A program made the translations under genes and the position numbers. Shown piece after piece: positions 36,131 through 44,997 of a DNA stretch of 64,000 bases. The number at the start of each line of letters is the position of its first letter. The first letter of the stretch is position 1. Source of the stretch: JADLGL01 sp963667605. GTDB taxonomy: Bacteria; Pseudomonadota; Alphaproteobacteria; Rhizobiales; Kaistiaceae. The stretch covers positions 62,001 through 126,000 of the forward strand of contig CAXXUZ010000001.1 in assembly GCA_963667605.2 (NCBI GenBank). The letters run 5' to 3'. Under the pieces are notes generated by a model, which was not told the DNA's origin, did not search any database, and saw only the letters and a program-made list of their open reading frames with translations.

Positions 36131-36466
36131 GACGAGGATAATGTCGCGTATCCTAGTCTCGGTTTCATTCCTTCTATACCCCTGAGAGGACGCCATCATT
36201 TCGATACGGTTTCAATTTCGCTACGAAATATCGACAACGATGATATCGGGAGTGTATTCGGTGCTGAACATAATATGGCGATCTACTGGCACAATATTCA
36301 GTGACGAGGATAATTTTCTAGTCTCGGTTTCATTCCTTCTATACCCCTGAGAGGACGCCATCATTTCGTACGGTTTCAATTTCGCTACGAAATATCGACA
36401 ACGATGATATCGGGAGTGTATTCGGTGCTGAACATAATATGGCGATCTACTGGCACAATATTCAGT
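36131..36466 (+). repeat. Imperfect tandem duplication of about 170 bases in the lipase gene
   Basis: 36131-36302 (172 bases, from gacgaggataatg to attcagt) is repeated at 36303-36466 (164 bases), the second copy lacking about seven bases after gacgaggataat and one base in tttcgatacgg. The junction makes the TGA at 36302-36304. Removing one copy would rejoin the lipase and RTX frames. Confidence 0.88.
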
Positions 36467-38049
36467 CAGATTTTCAGTCATCGCACTCGTATTCTGGTCC
36501 TGTTCTGCCGGGTATTTTCGGTGTAGGCGACTATGAATTTGTCGACCTGGATATCAAGGCGCCGGATATCAACGATTCCGGCTCGGCTTGGATTTTTGGT
36601 TCTTCCAGGCTGATAGGGGGTGCCGGCGACAATGACGAGTTCCATGGCGGCTCGGGCGATGACACCCTGAATGCCGGGGCTGGAGACGACATCGTCGATA
36701 GTGGCTCGGGTAATGACACCATCAATGGCGGTGCTGGAGCTGGCGATGATGTCTATGTTGGCGGACCGGGCAAAGACGCAGTCACTTATGGCAGCACAAG
36801 CCTTGGCGTGAATGTCAATCTCACCACCGGCATTGCCACCGGGACAGAGATCAACACTGACACTTTGGCCTCGATTGAGAACGCTACTGGCGGCAGTGGC
36901 AATGACACGCTGATTGGCGACAACAACAATAATGACCTTGATGGCAAGGGTGGCGCCGACGCCATGACCGGCCTCGGCGGCAATGACCGCTACTTTGTCG
37001 ACAATGTCGGTGACCGGACGGTTGAAGCGGTGGGAGGCGGCAATGACCGGGTCCTGGCATCGACCAGCTATGCCGTACAGGCCAGCCAGGAGATCGAGAT
37101 CCTATCGACCACCAATAGCGGTGGCTCGGCTGCGATCAATCTGACTGGTAATGGTTTTTCCAATATCCTGAAGGGCAACAGAGGTAACAATGTTCTCTAC
37201 GGCAAGGGTGGGGCGAACATCATGGCTGGTCTCGGCGGCAATGATGTCTTCATTGTCGACAATCTTGGCGACCTGGTCTTTGAGGCAGTGGGTGGCGGCA
37301 ATGACCGGGTCCTGGCATCGACCAGCCATGCCTTGCTGGCCGGCCAGGAGATTGAGATCCTATCGACCACCAATAGCGGTGGCACAGCTGCGATCAATCT
37401 GACTGGTAATGAGTTTGCCAATATCGTGAAGGGCAACAGAGGCGACAATGTCCTTGATGGCAAGGGCGATGCTGACAACATGGCCGGCCTTCGCGGTGAT
37501 GATCTCTACATTGTCGATAATTCCGGCGATCGGGTCAGTGAGAAGGTCGGTGAAGGCAATGACCGGGTTCTGGCCGCTACCAGCTATTCCTTACAGGATG
37601 GTCAGGAGATAGAGGTCCTGACCACCAATGGCAGCAACAAGACCATTGCAATCAATCTCAGCGGCAATGCGTTCGCCAACTCCATCACCGGCAACAAGGG
37701 TGCCAACACCCTCAAGGGCAAGGGCGGCAATGATGTCCTGACCGGCCTCGGTGGCAGTGACAGCTTTGTCTTCAACACTGGCCTTGATGGCACCAACAAT
37801 GTCGATCGGATTATCGACTTCAATGTCGCCGATGACACCATCAGAGTGGATGATGCGATCTTCACCCAGGCCGGCCCGACCGGCGTCCTGGCCGCGGCTG
37901 CCTTCCACATTGGCTCAGCCGCTGCAGATGCCAGTGACCGCTTCATCTATGACGACACCACTGGCGACGATCCTGATGGCACTGGCGCCGGGGCCGCGAC
38001 ATTGTTCGCCACCCTTGCTACCGGCCTTGCCCTCACCGAGGCCGACTTC

Positions 38050-39699
38050 TTAGCCGACATTCCCCAGATGACATCCAAATTCGCGGAAATCGTACCACGG
38101 CCCCATCTCCAAGGGAACTCTGTTCCCATTGCAGCCATCCGATGACATGATTTTGGTAATCGGCCAGCGCGTGGAAGGCCATTTGGTCGTTTCTCTTGCC
38201 ATCCAGACACACCTCTCGTGTCGCAATCTCCTTGCCGTCGATTCCCTCGGCCTACGCCGGAGCGGGTCTTCGTCGTAGATCATCAATCAGGCTCAAGATT
38301 TTCTGGAACAAGCTTCTTGGGACTGCAACCTCGGCCAATTGAAATGTGACGTACCGGCGATGGCTGACAACTTTCGCACCGATCTTGACCAGCTTCTCCC
38401 TCAGCGTCGTCAGCGACCATTGCTCCACGGTATCGGGCAACGCCAGGGTACGCATGAAGTTGCCGAGGTTATAGGCGAGTGCATGCAGCTGGAGCCGGAC
38501 GGCATTGTTGCGTAACGAACGGCATGACAGCCGCGTCCACTTGATGGCGTTCTTGCCTTCCTTGATCCATTGCCCGGCAGTGTCGCGCTGATTGTAGAAC
38601 GCAACAACCCGCTCGGCAGGACGGCTCAGGTTGGTGACGATGAAGCCGACGCGGGGATACAGTTCCCCTGAGTGCCACTCCACCTTGGCGACGACCCGGC
38701 GGGGCTCCGTCCAGCTACCGGCCCGATAGCTGAAGTTCGCGTAATACCGACGAACTTCCTTCGGCGGCCGACCGACGGGGCGCTTGAGCAGGTGCGCGAT
38801 GCTGTCGTGCAGCACCTTGTTGGCCAGAAGCCGGATGGCGTACTTGAAGCCTTCCGCTTCCAGAAACTCATAAACCTCGGGCGAGGCGAAGGCGGCGTCA
38901 CCACGGAAATAACGCCGGAGTGTCTTGTTCCGGTATCGAGCGACCACCGGGTCCAACACATCGCGCCATTCATGGGCGCTGTGCACGTTGCCCGGACGCA
39001 GGGCGCAACGCTCCAGATCGCCGAACTGGTTGAACACGAACAGCGGGTGATAGCACGTGCAGCCGAAGTGACCGTTGTAGGCCGTGCCCTCCTGGTCACC
39101 GTAGGTCGGGCTGACGGAGCTGTCCATGTCGAGCACGATAATCTTCGGCGGCTTGCGCTCGTTAACCTGGTCGATCCAGATGCCCAAAAGGTCAGCGAGC
39201 GCGGCGAGGTTGTCATTGGTGGCGAGTAACTCCGTCTCGAACCGGCCCATCTGGCTGGTCGATGCGCCGCCGCGCTCGACAGCCCTGCCGCCGACGATCC
39301 ACCGCATCGCAGGATCGCGCCCCAGCCGGTCGGCGTCGTTCACGTCCTCGTACCCGGCAAGACGACCATAGACGGATTGGCGAAGGAGACCGATGATGCC
39401 GTGCCAACCGTTCTTGCCGGTCCGGCTGTCAGCAATAACGTCACCGGCCAGCGTGGTCAGGCCGAGGGCTTCGTCCAGTTCACGATAGGCGAGCAGACCA
39501 GCGTCTGACGTGATCCGCGAACCGTGGAACTCGAACTTCAGTCTTCGGTCGAAAAACGCCCGCAGCAGCCCCCGATCCGACTCACCCTCCAGGTTCCGCA
39601 TTCGACCCACTCTCCGTCTGATCTAATCCACTGATTCTTACACAGGAATCAGACGGAAACCGCATCAGATGGATCGGTCACTTGGGGAATGCGGGCTAA
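38050..39699 (-). mobile_element. IS1380-family insertion sequence
   Basis: A 1650-base element bounded by imperfect inverted repeats: TTAGCCGACATTCCCCAGAT at the left and, reversed, TTAGCCCGCATTCCCCAAGT at the right (39699). The length fits the family (about 1.65 kb). No matching target duplication is visible outside these repeats. It truncates the RTX gene on its left and the unknown secreted protein on its right. Confidence 0.85.
38252..39610 (-). CDS. IS1380-family transposase
   Basis: A 452-residue DDE transposase (DUF4338/transposase 11-like group). Marks are the N-terminal FHGSRITSDAGLLAYRELDE, the first catalytic Asp in IIVLDMDSSVSPTYGDQEG, YNGHFGCTCYHPLFVFN, the second Asp in YRNKTLRRYFRGDAAFASPE, and a C-terminal catalytic Glu within QWIKEGKNAIKWTRLSC. 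The frame is intact and the length usual for the family. It is read on the minus strand. Confidence 0.93.
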   Translation of the reverse strand: MGRMRNLEGESDRGLLRAFFDRRLKFEFHGSRITSDAGLLAYRELDEALGLTTLAGDVIADSRTGKNGWHGIIGLLRQSVYGRLAGYEDVNDADRLGRDPAMRWIVGGRAVERGGASTSQMGRFETELLATNDNLAALADLLGIWIDQVNERKPPKIIVLDMDSSVSPTYGDQEGTAYNGHFGCTCYHPLFVFNQFGDLERCALRPGNVHSAHEWRDVLDPVVARYRNKTLRRYFRGDAAFASPEVYEFLEAEGFKYAIRLLANKVLHDSIAHLLKRPVGRPPKEVRRYYANFSYRAGSWTEPRRVVAKVEWHSGELYPRVGFIVTNLSRPAERVVAFYNQRDTAGQWIKEGKNAIKWTRLSCRSLRNNAVRLQLHALAYNLGNFMRTLALPDTVEQWSLTTLREKLVKIGAKVVSHRRYVTFQLAEVAVPRSLFQKILSLIDDLRRRPAPA

Positions 39700-40402
39700 T
39701 ACTAGTTTGTTGAGGAGCATCCCAAGTAATCGCGTCGTTTTGAGGTCCACCGTCGTGACGCAAGCCCAGAGACCTACACTCGAAGGGGGTGTCAATTATT
39801 TCATCTCCCAGTGGTGGAATGGACGACAGAACAGCGCCGTCGATGCGGTCCGAGATATCTGTATGGATTAGGAAGTCCGTTAGGAAGTCCACTAGAACTT
39901 CCCACCAAGCGCCTCCTCGGGTTATTTTCGGAGCCTCGACATCGACGAACAACCGAATGGTGCCGCTTCCGTCCCGCCAGCCGCCGCAAAACGCCCTGAC
40001 TCGGAAGTCTATGGCGATGGTGCGTCCAGAGCCGAACCTACTCCCTTGGAACTCCAGACTGCCATCGAACTGGACGATGCGCTCGTTGGGCCTATCGTGG
40101 CGTTCCGTCGCAGCCAGCACGGGGACTTGAACGCAATCGTAACCGCATTCGGTGGGCCTACCCCCCTCCACCCAATCCACGCCGCCGATATCCGCCAATA
40201 CGGCATCGACTTGCCCCTCGATCAGCCCTCGTAGCCAGTTCAAAGACAGCGAGCTGTCAGCGGTTGCGGCTGCCACCGGTGGCCCAAGAGGTGGTGAGGG
40301 CGAATTGTGTTCGGCGCCAGTTTGGTCAACACCAAGCGCGACGGTCAAGCAAACCGCAAGCGCTCCCAGATCCCGAGCATATCGTCTCCACGTCCTGGCC
40401 AC
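39665..40402 (-). CDS. Secreted protein of unknown function, C-terminus replaced by IS1380 DNA
   Basis: A 245-residue frame with a signal-like start (LGALAVCLTVALGVDQTGA). The body is globular: RGLIEGQVDAVLADIGGVDW, VQFDGSLEFQGSRFGSG, TIAIDFRVRAFCGGWRDG, GAWWEVLVDFLTDFLIHTDI, VLSSIPPLGDEIID. Four or five cysteines suggest periplasmic disulfides. I do not recognise a family. The last 11 or so codons (from about 39699 to 39665) lie in the IS1380 inverted repeat, so the native end is missing, though perhaps only slightly. It may once have neighboured the RTX protein. Confidence 0.5.
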   Translation of the reverse strand: MARTWRRYARDLGALAVCLTVALGVDQTGAEHNSPSPPLGPPVAAATADSSLSLNWLRGLIEGQVDAVLADIGGVDWVEGGRPTECGYDCVQVPVLAATERHDRPNERIVQFDGSLEFQGSRFGSGRTIAIDFRVRAFCGGWRDGSGTIRLFVDVEAPKITRGGAWWEVLVDFLTDFLIHTDISDRIDGAVLSSIPPLGDEIIDTPFECRSLGLRHDGGPQNDAITWDAPQQTSISPHSPSDRSI

Positions 40403-40590
40403 CGCATCAGCTCCCTTGTTAACTCACGTCAGCAAATTTCCACACTCGCAGGGTCTTCCAAAAAGCGTTCCTAGCGCAATCTTGCAGGGCATCTTAGCAG
40501 GTTGCGCAATCCGCCGCTACAACCTCCCAGCAACTTGCGATTGTCTTCTTCTCGGTGAAAATGAGTGCAGTTTAAAGGCAAAGATACCGT

Positions 40591-41325
40591 ATGGAGTCGC
40601 CTGCCTGGAGGCATACCTTCTGCAACGTAGATGACGGGACCCATTCTGCTCAGGCTATTGCGGTGCAAGAAGGGCGAGTCGTTGTGACCGGGCACACCAC
40701 CAACGAAAATGGCAACCAGGATTTTCTGGTGCGGGCCATAGACGCCGCGACCGATGACTTCCTGTGGCAGGACCTATTTGACGTAAACGGGGGCAACGAC
40801 ACGGGGCTTGCTATTACAGCCGCACAAGAACGGATTTGCGTCGCCGGGACGGTCGTCAATGAATCTGGTGACCAGGATTTCGTAGTTCGAGCCTACACCG
40901 CCTCCAATGGGGCATTGCTGTGGGAGAAACAGTTAGACAAGGCCGGAGGCCGCGATTCCGCTTTGAGCATTGCCGCTGGGGCCAGCCAAGTTTTTGTTGC
41001 TGGTTTTGTTAACAATGGGAGTAACGCGGACTTTATGGTGCGAGCGTACGACTTCGTGTCCGGGACTCTAGAGTGGGAGGACCAGTTTGACCGAGCCGGG
41101 GGCAATGATCAGGCAGTAGATATTGCGGTACTCGGAGATCACGTCATTGCCGTTGGGCTCGGCGCTGACGACGAAGGCACCGTCGCTGTGGATACCGGGA
41201 TCATTCATCGGTCCAACTTCCCGAATGGCGCCAATTGTTGGCAAGGTGGCTGCTGCTGGCTGAAGCGCACTTGTGGGGAGCGAGATGCGGTATCCGAAGC
41301 AAGAAGCAAATGGATACAATACTAA
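40591..41325 (+). CDS. Repeat protein of propeller type, probably truncated at the C-terminus
   Basis: A 244-residue frame of about four units of some 43 residues following the pattern DFxVRAxDxxxGxLxWxxxxDxxGGxDxAxxI and then VxVxGxxxNxxGxxDF: GNQDFLVRAIDAATDDFLWQ, GDQDFVVRAYTASNGALLWE, NADFMVRAYDFVSGTLEWED. Such repeats form propellers of the PQQ-like/SBBP kind in surface proteins. After LGDHVIAVGLGADDEGT the pattern stops and the tail (CWQGGCCWLKRTCGERDAV) looks like out-of-frame text, so a frameshift or deletion near 41165-41190 probably truncated a longer protein. No signal peptide is visible at ATG 40591, so the start may also be damaged. Confidence 0.55.
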   Translation: MESPAWRHTFCNVDDGTHSAQAIAVQEGRVVVTGHTTNENGNQDFLVRAIDAATDDFLWQDLFDVNGGNDTGLAITAAQERICVAGTVVNESGDQDFVVRAYTASNGALLWEKQLDKAGGRDSALSIAAGASQVFVAGFVNNGSNADFMVRAYDFVSGTLEWEDQFDRAGGNDQAVDIAVLGDHVIAVGLGADDEGTVAVDTGIIHRSNFPNGANCWQGGCCWLKRTCGERDAVSEARSKWIQY

Positions 41326-41458
41326 GGTCGAAGCCTTATTCGACATCATGGTTGCGGATATTGAGATCCAAGCCAGGGTCGACGAGGCTATCGAGGAGAT
41401 AGTCGCTGATGCCGATCGTCAGCAGCGATTGAAGCTGGCCTGTAGCCCCAACCGATGA
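41285..41458 (+). CDS. Possible small acidic protein (57 residues)
   Basis: ATG 41285 has GGGGAG about 5 bases upstream. The product is hydrophilic and helical (KVEALFDIMVADIEIQARVD, EAIEEIVADADRQQRLK). It overlaps the tail of the damaged repeat protein in another frame, which supports that tail being non-native. No family recognised; could be chance. Confidence 0.35.
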   Translation: MRYPKQEANGYNTKVEALFDIMVADIEIQARVDEAIEEIVADADRQQRLKLACSPNR

Positions 41459-41801
41459 AGACCGAGACTGTGCGGGTGGCAAGCTAAGAAGCCGACCGAC
41501 AAAAACTCCGATCGGCTCCCTGCGGGCTTTGTTATGTACCGGAGGTTCGTCAGCCGTAGGCCATCGCCGACGCACACCTACAATACCACCGGAAATCCTC
41601 CCTGAGCCCCAGGCCGGCATCTCATTGGCGCCAGCCCTCGAAGCGGAGTCAACACTCTTCTTGAGACTGATCGGCGCTTCGGCGTGGTTCGTGCTGGAGA
41701 CTCACTGACGGCCGCGAGCGGCTTCGGGCACCCGAACCAAAGGGAAAGGCCCCTTGCCGCCCTGAGCGGATTCCCTGGCCTTGTCTCGTCGAGGCATCGG
41801 G
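41459..41801. other. About 340 bases without a recognised gene
   Basis: Open frames on both strands are short or low in information. The minus-strand frame 41578-41805 is rich in Arg, Pro and Ser and looks like a shadow. Nothing regulatory stands out. Confidence 0.35.
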
Positions 41802-41990
41802 TCATCGGTAAGCATCGAGAAACTCATCCATTCGAATGCGCGCTTGGCGCTCCTGTTCGCGAAGCCACTCGAACTCACCCAGTCGCTCGGTGTTCATCAT
41901 TCCATTGGTGAAAAGCGAGAAGACCAACACAGCCTCTTGCTTTTCGCGCCAGTATTCGACCAGCTCATTCCACTGCTCTTCCGGAGACAT
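41802..41990 (-). CDS. Small hypothetical protein (62 residues)
   Basis: ATG 41990 has GAGG about 10 bases upstream (gaggaaaagagctg). The product is charged and amphipathic (SPEEQWNELVEYWREKQEAV, GEFEWLREQERQARIRMDEF) with a short hydrophobic stretch (VLVFSLFTNGMM). Composition is protein-like and codon use fits a real gene better than the competing frames on the other strand. No known family; it might be a small regulator or antitoxin-like protein, without evidence. Confidence 0.5.
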   Translation of the reverse strand: MSPEEQWNELVEYWREKQEAVLVFSLFTNGMMNTERLGEFEWLREQERQARIRMDEFLDAYR

Positions 41991-42137
41991 CAGCTCTTTT
42001 CCTCAGCTCAGCTCGCATCGCCTAAACGCCCATAGCGGCGGCGGAGTTGCTGATGCGGCCGGTTAAGGTTAGCAGAAGGTTTCGTTTGAGCCGGGTGATT
42101 GAGATAAACTAAGTGCGGACGCTGGAGGAAGCGTCCG

Positions 42138-42728
42138 ATGCAAGTTAAGATTTGGCTTAGGCGTGCCATCACCTTTTCCGCACTGAGCATTGCTCTTTTG
42201 TTGACTTGGACGGCGGAGCCACTCGCTCAGTCAAGTGAGAAACGCCCAAGTGTAGCCCCGAATTTCAGATCTCTCGTCATCGGCTTCGTTGATCTGTTCC
42301 GGCGGCCCCCTGAGCTGCTTCGAGTGCCGGTCGCCGGCGCCGAACTCACTTCTGGCTTCGGCATGCGCCGCAATCCCATTCACGCGACCTATCGGCTCCA
42401 TGCGGGCGTCGATTGGTCAGCTCCACACGGGTCCCCAATTTTGGCTGCCGGTGATGGAGTTGTGATCTCAGCAGGATGGGAGAGCGGCTACGGCTGTACC
42501 ACCCGCATTCTCCACAATGGCGGTGTCGACACAATGTACGCCCATCAGAGCGCGATCGCGGTCGGCATCGAACCGGGCACTCGTGTGCGCCAGGGTGATA
42601 TTATCGGTGCCGTTGGAGCTACCGGCAGCGCGACCGGTCCCCACCTTCACTATGAGGTGCGAATTGACGGTCAACTTGTCGATCCGCTAGGCGACGAACT
42701 GAGGCTAGGCGGACTCGTCGGCGGGTGA
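42138..42728 (+). CDS. M23-family metallopeptidase (LytM/peptidoglycan endopeptidase)
   Basis: A 196-residue exported protein. The signal peptide (ALSIALLLTWTAEPLAQ) precedes a LytM domain from about residue 65: ELTSGFGMRRNPIHATYRLH, zinc ligands in LHAGVDWSAPHG (HxxxD) and GPHLHYEVRIDG (HxH). It would cleave peptide cross-links of murein, or act as an amidase activator if degenerate; the metal ligands seem complete. It lacks the long coiled-coil of EnvC types. Monocistronic as seen; its 3' end overlaps a small antisense gene by about 24 bases. Confidence 0.9.
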   Translation: MQVKIWLRRAITFSALSIALLLTWTAEPLAQSSEKRPSVAPNFRSLVIGFVDLFRRPPELLRVPVAGAELTSGFGMRRNPIHATYRLHAGVDWSAPHGSPILAAGDGVVISAGWESGYGCTTRILHNGGVDTMYAHQSAIAVGIEPGTRVRQGDIIGAVGATGSATGPHLHYEVRIDGQLVDPLGDELRLGGLVGG

Positions 42729-42886
42729 ACGGCTCGCCTCGTCCCGGCTCAGAACACCGGCCGCCTTGGCCGTACCTTCTTGGTCGCGGAAGTAGACATA
42801 GGCGAGCGCTTGACCGCTGGCATCCCGGATACAGAATGATTCGGCGGGTTCCACAGATTTCCAGGGGGGGCAGGGAACCGCCTCAT
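42705..42886 (-). pseudogene. Small conserved alphaproteobacterial protein, frameshifted in a C7 run
   Basis: On the minus strand ATG 42886 opens MRRFPAPP, and the frame then slips at a run of seven C (seven G at 42864-42870 on the plus strand). With eight C it would continue WKSVEPAESFCIRDASGQAL and AYVYFRDQEGTAKAAGVLSR to TAG at 42705. This matches a family of about 60-70 residue proteins common in rhizobia and relatives (pattern FPPPWxVEE, FxVRDANGQALAYVYFEDE). Function unknown. The C-terminus departs from the family after LSRDEA, which may be a second lesion. The homopolymer could also be a sequencing error. Confidence 0.6.
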
Positions 42887-42889
42887 TTT

Positions 42890-42928
42890 GAGTCTCTATA
42901 GCCCCGATTGAGCCTCTAAGCCCCGATT
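42890..42928. repeat. Two imperfect 19-20 base direct repeats
   Basis: gagtctctatagccccgatt is followed directly by gagcctctaagccccgatt. They lie just upstream of the small minus-strand gene start (42886), so they could be a regulator binding site; no regulator is known. Confidence 0.5.
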
Positions 42929-43006
42929 TTCATGCGCGTATGTATGTGGGTAGAGCCACGACATCTAACAGTATTATCTTATTTTTCAATTGATTAGACG
43001 AGAGTC

Positions 43007-43098
43007 TGGCGGAGAGGAAGGGATTCGAACCCTCGATACAGCTTCAACCGTATACTCGCTTAGCAGGCGAGCGCCTTCAACCACTCGGCCACCTCTCC
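43007..43098 (-). tRNA. tRNA-Ser (anticodon GCU)
   Basis: The minus strand gives a full class II tRNA: acceptor GGAGAGG pairing with CCTCTCC, D-arm GTGGCCGAGTGG, anticodon stem CTCGC/GCGAG with loop CTGCTAA (anticodon GCU), a long variable arm (TATACGGTTGAAGCTGTATC), T-arm GAGGGTTCGAATCCCTT, discriminator G, and an encoded CCA at 43007-43009. It reads AGC/AGU serine codons. Confidence 0.97.
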
Positions 43099-43646
43099 GC
43101 CGTGCAGTTAAACGGTGGCGGGGACGGCGATCAAGGTCGGTCGAGCCAAAAGCTCCACAAGGCCGCGTTTTTCTCCCGGGGCCGCCGATCCGAGTTCGCA
43201 GCGACGCGCTTAGACTCGTCGGGGCCGGTCCGCGACCGGGCGAAAGCTGGCGCGGTTGAGGCAAATTCAAGGCAGTGACCCAAAACAGCTGAGTACGTCG
43301 CGTCGGCCTGTCGCCGCAAGAACAACGTAAACCGTTGGTAAATATCGTCTTATGGGCTTGTAAAACTACGTTGTATATCTGCAACAGGCGAAGCGAAAGC
43401 GCGCCGAACTGGGCAAAACTTGGGCAATTGGCGTTGCGCGACCGGGAGCGTCAGGTATGGTCCGGATGCATTCGTGAGGCGACTCGCGGGAATTGTTCGA
43501 CGGTCGATGGCCCTGCGGTGGGATCAGCAACTTGGTCGAACTGTCGTGGGGGACGGATACTTCGCAGGCGCTCAAGTAACCGGACTTGTCCGGGAGCATT
43601 GAGAACCAAAACCTGCCCCTGACTTGAACCTTCTGGAGGTCCGGAC
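43099..43646. other. Intergenic region between tRNA-Ser and the porin-like gene
   Basis: About 550 bases with no convincing gene. The right part should contain the promoter and leader of the strongly expressed porin-like gene; a candidate AT-rich promoter segment is at about 43345-43380 (cttgtaaaactacgttgtatatc), though its -35/-10 spacing is not standard. A good ribosome site (TTCTGGAGG) lies at about 43631-43639. The left part carries tRNA promoter sequence. Confidence 0.4.
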
Positions 43647-44786
43647 ATGAGACTTAGAAAGCTTCTTCTCGGCTCTGCCGCCGCAGTTATGGCCGTTGGC
43701 TCCGCTTCGGGCTCCGCCCAGGCGGCTGATCCTATGAGCGGCCTTGTTACGGCTACTGCCAACTATCTCGAATCTTGCTCAAGCGGCAAGGGCATCCAAT
43801 TCACCGACTGGTGTTTTCGCTTCTCTGGTAGCGCAACCGCGACGTATGAATTCGGTTGGGAACTCGATTACGGCACCAGCCCGGCTACGGTTACCAAGGA
43901 GACCGTCAACGGCGATCCCTATGCTTGGCTACCGATCGTGGGGCTGTATCCGTGGGATTCGAGCCTGAGCGCTAAGTTGGGGGTGACCGCGACCCGCGAG
44001 ACCCCCAATGGCAAGACCATAACCGTGAAAATGCCGATTAGTGGCAGCGGGTCGACTTCTCTCGCCATCAGTCGGCCGGGCGGCTATACTTGGACGTTCA
44101 CCAGCTCCTCCATCACGCTGAAGGTACCGTCGAATATTGCAACCTTCACCTTCCGTGTCGAATCTGGTCCGCTTGCTCCATTCTGGCCCAACTTTAGGAC
44201 CACTGTGGATTGGAGCGGCGGCAATGTGGACGTGAAACTCGTTGGCCAGATCGGTTTCGATACCTTCAACGGCGGTGCGCATGAGTTGGCTCCGGAAGTC
44301 GATCTTGAGGTCGGTTTCGATCTCGGCGCGGTCGAAGTTGACCTTGCTGCTCGCTATGACAAGGTCGAGGTGGTTGGCATTGTCGGCGGTGTCTCCGCCT
44401 ACGCTGTGGGAGCCGGTATGTCGGTGGAGATGGGCAATGCTGATGTCACGGTTGGCGTTGTTTACGCTCGCGACAGCAATCAGTGGACCAGCTATAACTA
44501 CAGTCCGGCTGGAGGAAGCACTGCCGGGTATTACTTCCGGGCGTTTAGCGACGGGGTGTTCACCTGGAACAGCAATCATCGCACCACGTTTAAGGTCGCC
44601 TATAATTATGGCCCGGTAGCGTTTGACGGTCAGCTGGAGTTTGGCGTGGCGCATCGCATCCGGCCGTATGGCGGCTCGGTCCTGTCGATTACCCCCGCTC
44701 TCACTTACGAGCGAGCCTACACCGCTGCCGGTACTCCGATCGGTGCCTTTAATGCCAAGCTTACGATTAGCGTGCCAATCAACTAA
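43647..44786 (+). CDS. Porin-like outer-membrane beta-barrel protein
   Basis: A 379-residue secreted protein with a classic signal peptide (LLLGSAAAVMAVGSASGSAQA), then alternating amphipathic strands rich in Gly, Thr, Tyr and Val. Segments such as SGSATATYEFGWELDYG, GADMTVGVVYARD-like NADVTVGVVYARDSNQW and ALTYERAYTAAG fit a 16-stranded barrel of the alphaproteobacterial porin group. The C-terminus ends KLTISVPIN, without the terminal aromatic residue usual in classical porins, so assembly or identity may differ. GGAGG precedes ATG 43647 and a strong terminator follows at 44810, both signs of high expression. The solute is unknown. Confidence 0.75.
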   Translation: MRLRKLLLGSAAAVMAVGSASGSAQAADPMSGLVTATANYLESCSSGKGIQFTDWCFRFSGSATATYEFGWELDYGTSPATVTKETVNGDPYAWLPIVGLYPWDSSLSAKLGVTATRETPNGKTITVKMPISGSGSTSLAISRPGGYTWTFTSSSITLKVPSNIATFTFRVESGPLAPFWPNFRTTVDWSGGNVDVKLVGQIGFDTFNGGAHELAPEVDLEVGFDLGAVEVDLAARYDKVEVVGIVGGVSAYAVGAGMSVEMGNADVTVGVVYARDSNQWTSYNYSPAGGSTAGYYFRAFSDGVFTWNSNHRTTFKVAYNYGPVAFDGQLEFGVAHRIRPYGGSVLSITPALTYERAYTAAGTPIGAFNAKLTISVPIN

Positions 44787-44809
44787 ACGGCTCCAACAAG
44801 ACGATAATG

Positions 44810-44841
44810 GCCCGGCGGAGCAATCCGCCGGGCTTTTTCTT
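44810..44841 (+). terminator. Strong Rho-independent terminator after the porin-like gene
   Basis: A perfect 10-base inverted repeat, GCCCGGCGGA - GCAA - TCCGCCGGGC, followed by TTTTTCTTTG, starting 24 bases past the stop codon. Confidence 0.93.
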
Positions 44842-44997
44842 TGTCCGCGCCTATGCCGGTTGCGCGTTCACCCGGACCCGCCGGGGTTTCGCACGGCCGC
44901 TGACTTTGCTATCTCGCGGGCCTGTCGCGCCGATATTCCGAGAGTCCTCTCTTAGACGTTCTTGCACATCGGCTGCCGAGGATAGGTACGGGCTCCC

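Larger units (their letters stand above)
34427..38049 (+). pseudogene. Large secreted CARDB / Calx-beta / lipase / RTX protein, multiply disrupted
   Basis: Reading across lesions, domains in order are: a CARDB domain (34430-34680: GTTYLIGVVADYQGGINESK, ESNNAS); two Calx-beta units (34685-35385, VQPTVSIADASVTEGGTLAF); a class 3 type lipase domain (GTLMLAFRGSDSGFDTFF; nucleophile SGHSLGG at about 35868-35888); then RTX calcium-binding nonapeptides and an M10-like C-terminal region (GGSGDDTLNAGAGDD, GGNDVLTGLGGSDSF). It would be exported by a type I system. Lesions: 5' end lost to IS630; a 53-base tandem duplication; TAG at 34969-34971 and 35293-35295; a frameshift near 35760-35785; a 172-base duplication creating TGA at 36302; C-terminal tip (TEADFL) cut by IS1380. 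The RTX part from ATG 36439 is still open (568 codons including IS DNA). Confidence 0.82.

Noticed and set aside
34715..36466. CRISPR-like array in the repeat-rich region
   Set aside because: The repeats are coding Calx-beta units and simple tandem duplications with no short repeat/spacer alternation. No CRISPR array or cas gene is seen anywhere in the window.
41578..41805. Minus-strand 75-codon frame as a gene
   Set aside because: Arg/Pro/Ser-rich shadow without a ribosome site; overlaps the better supported 62-residue frame edge.
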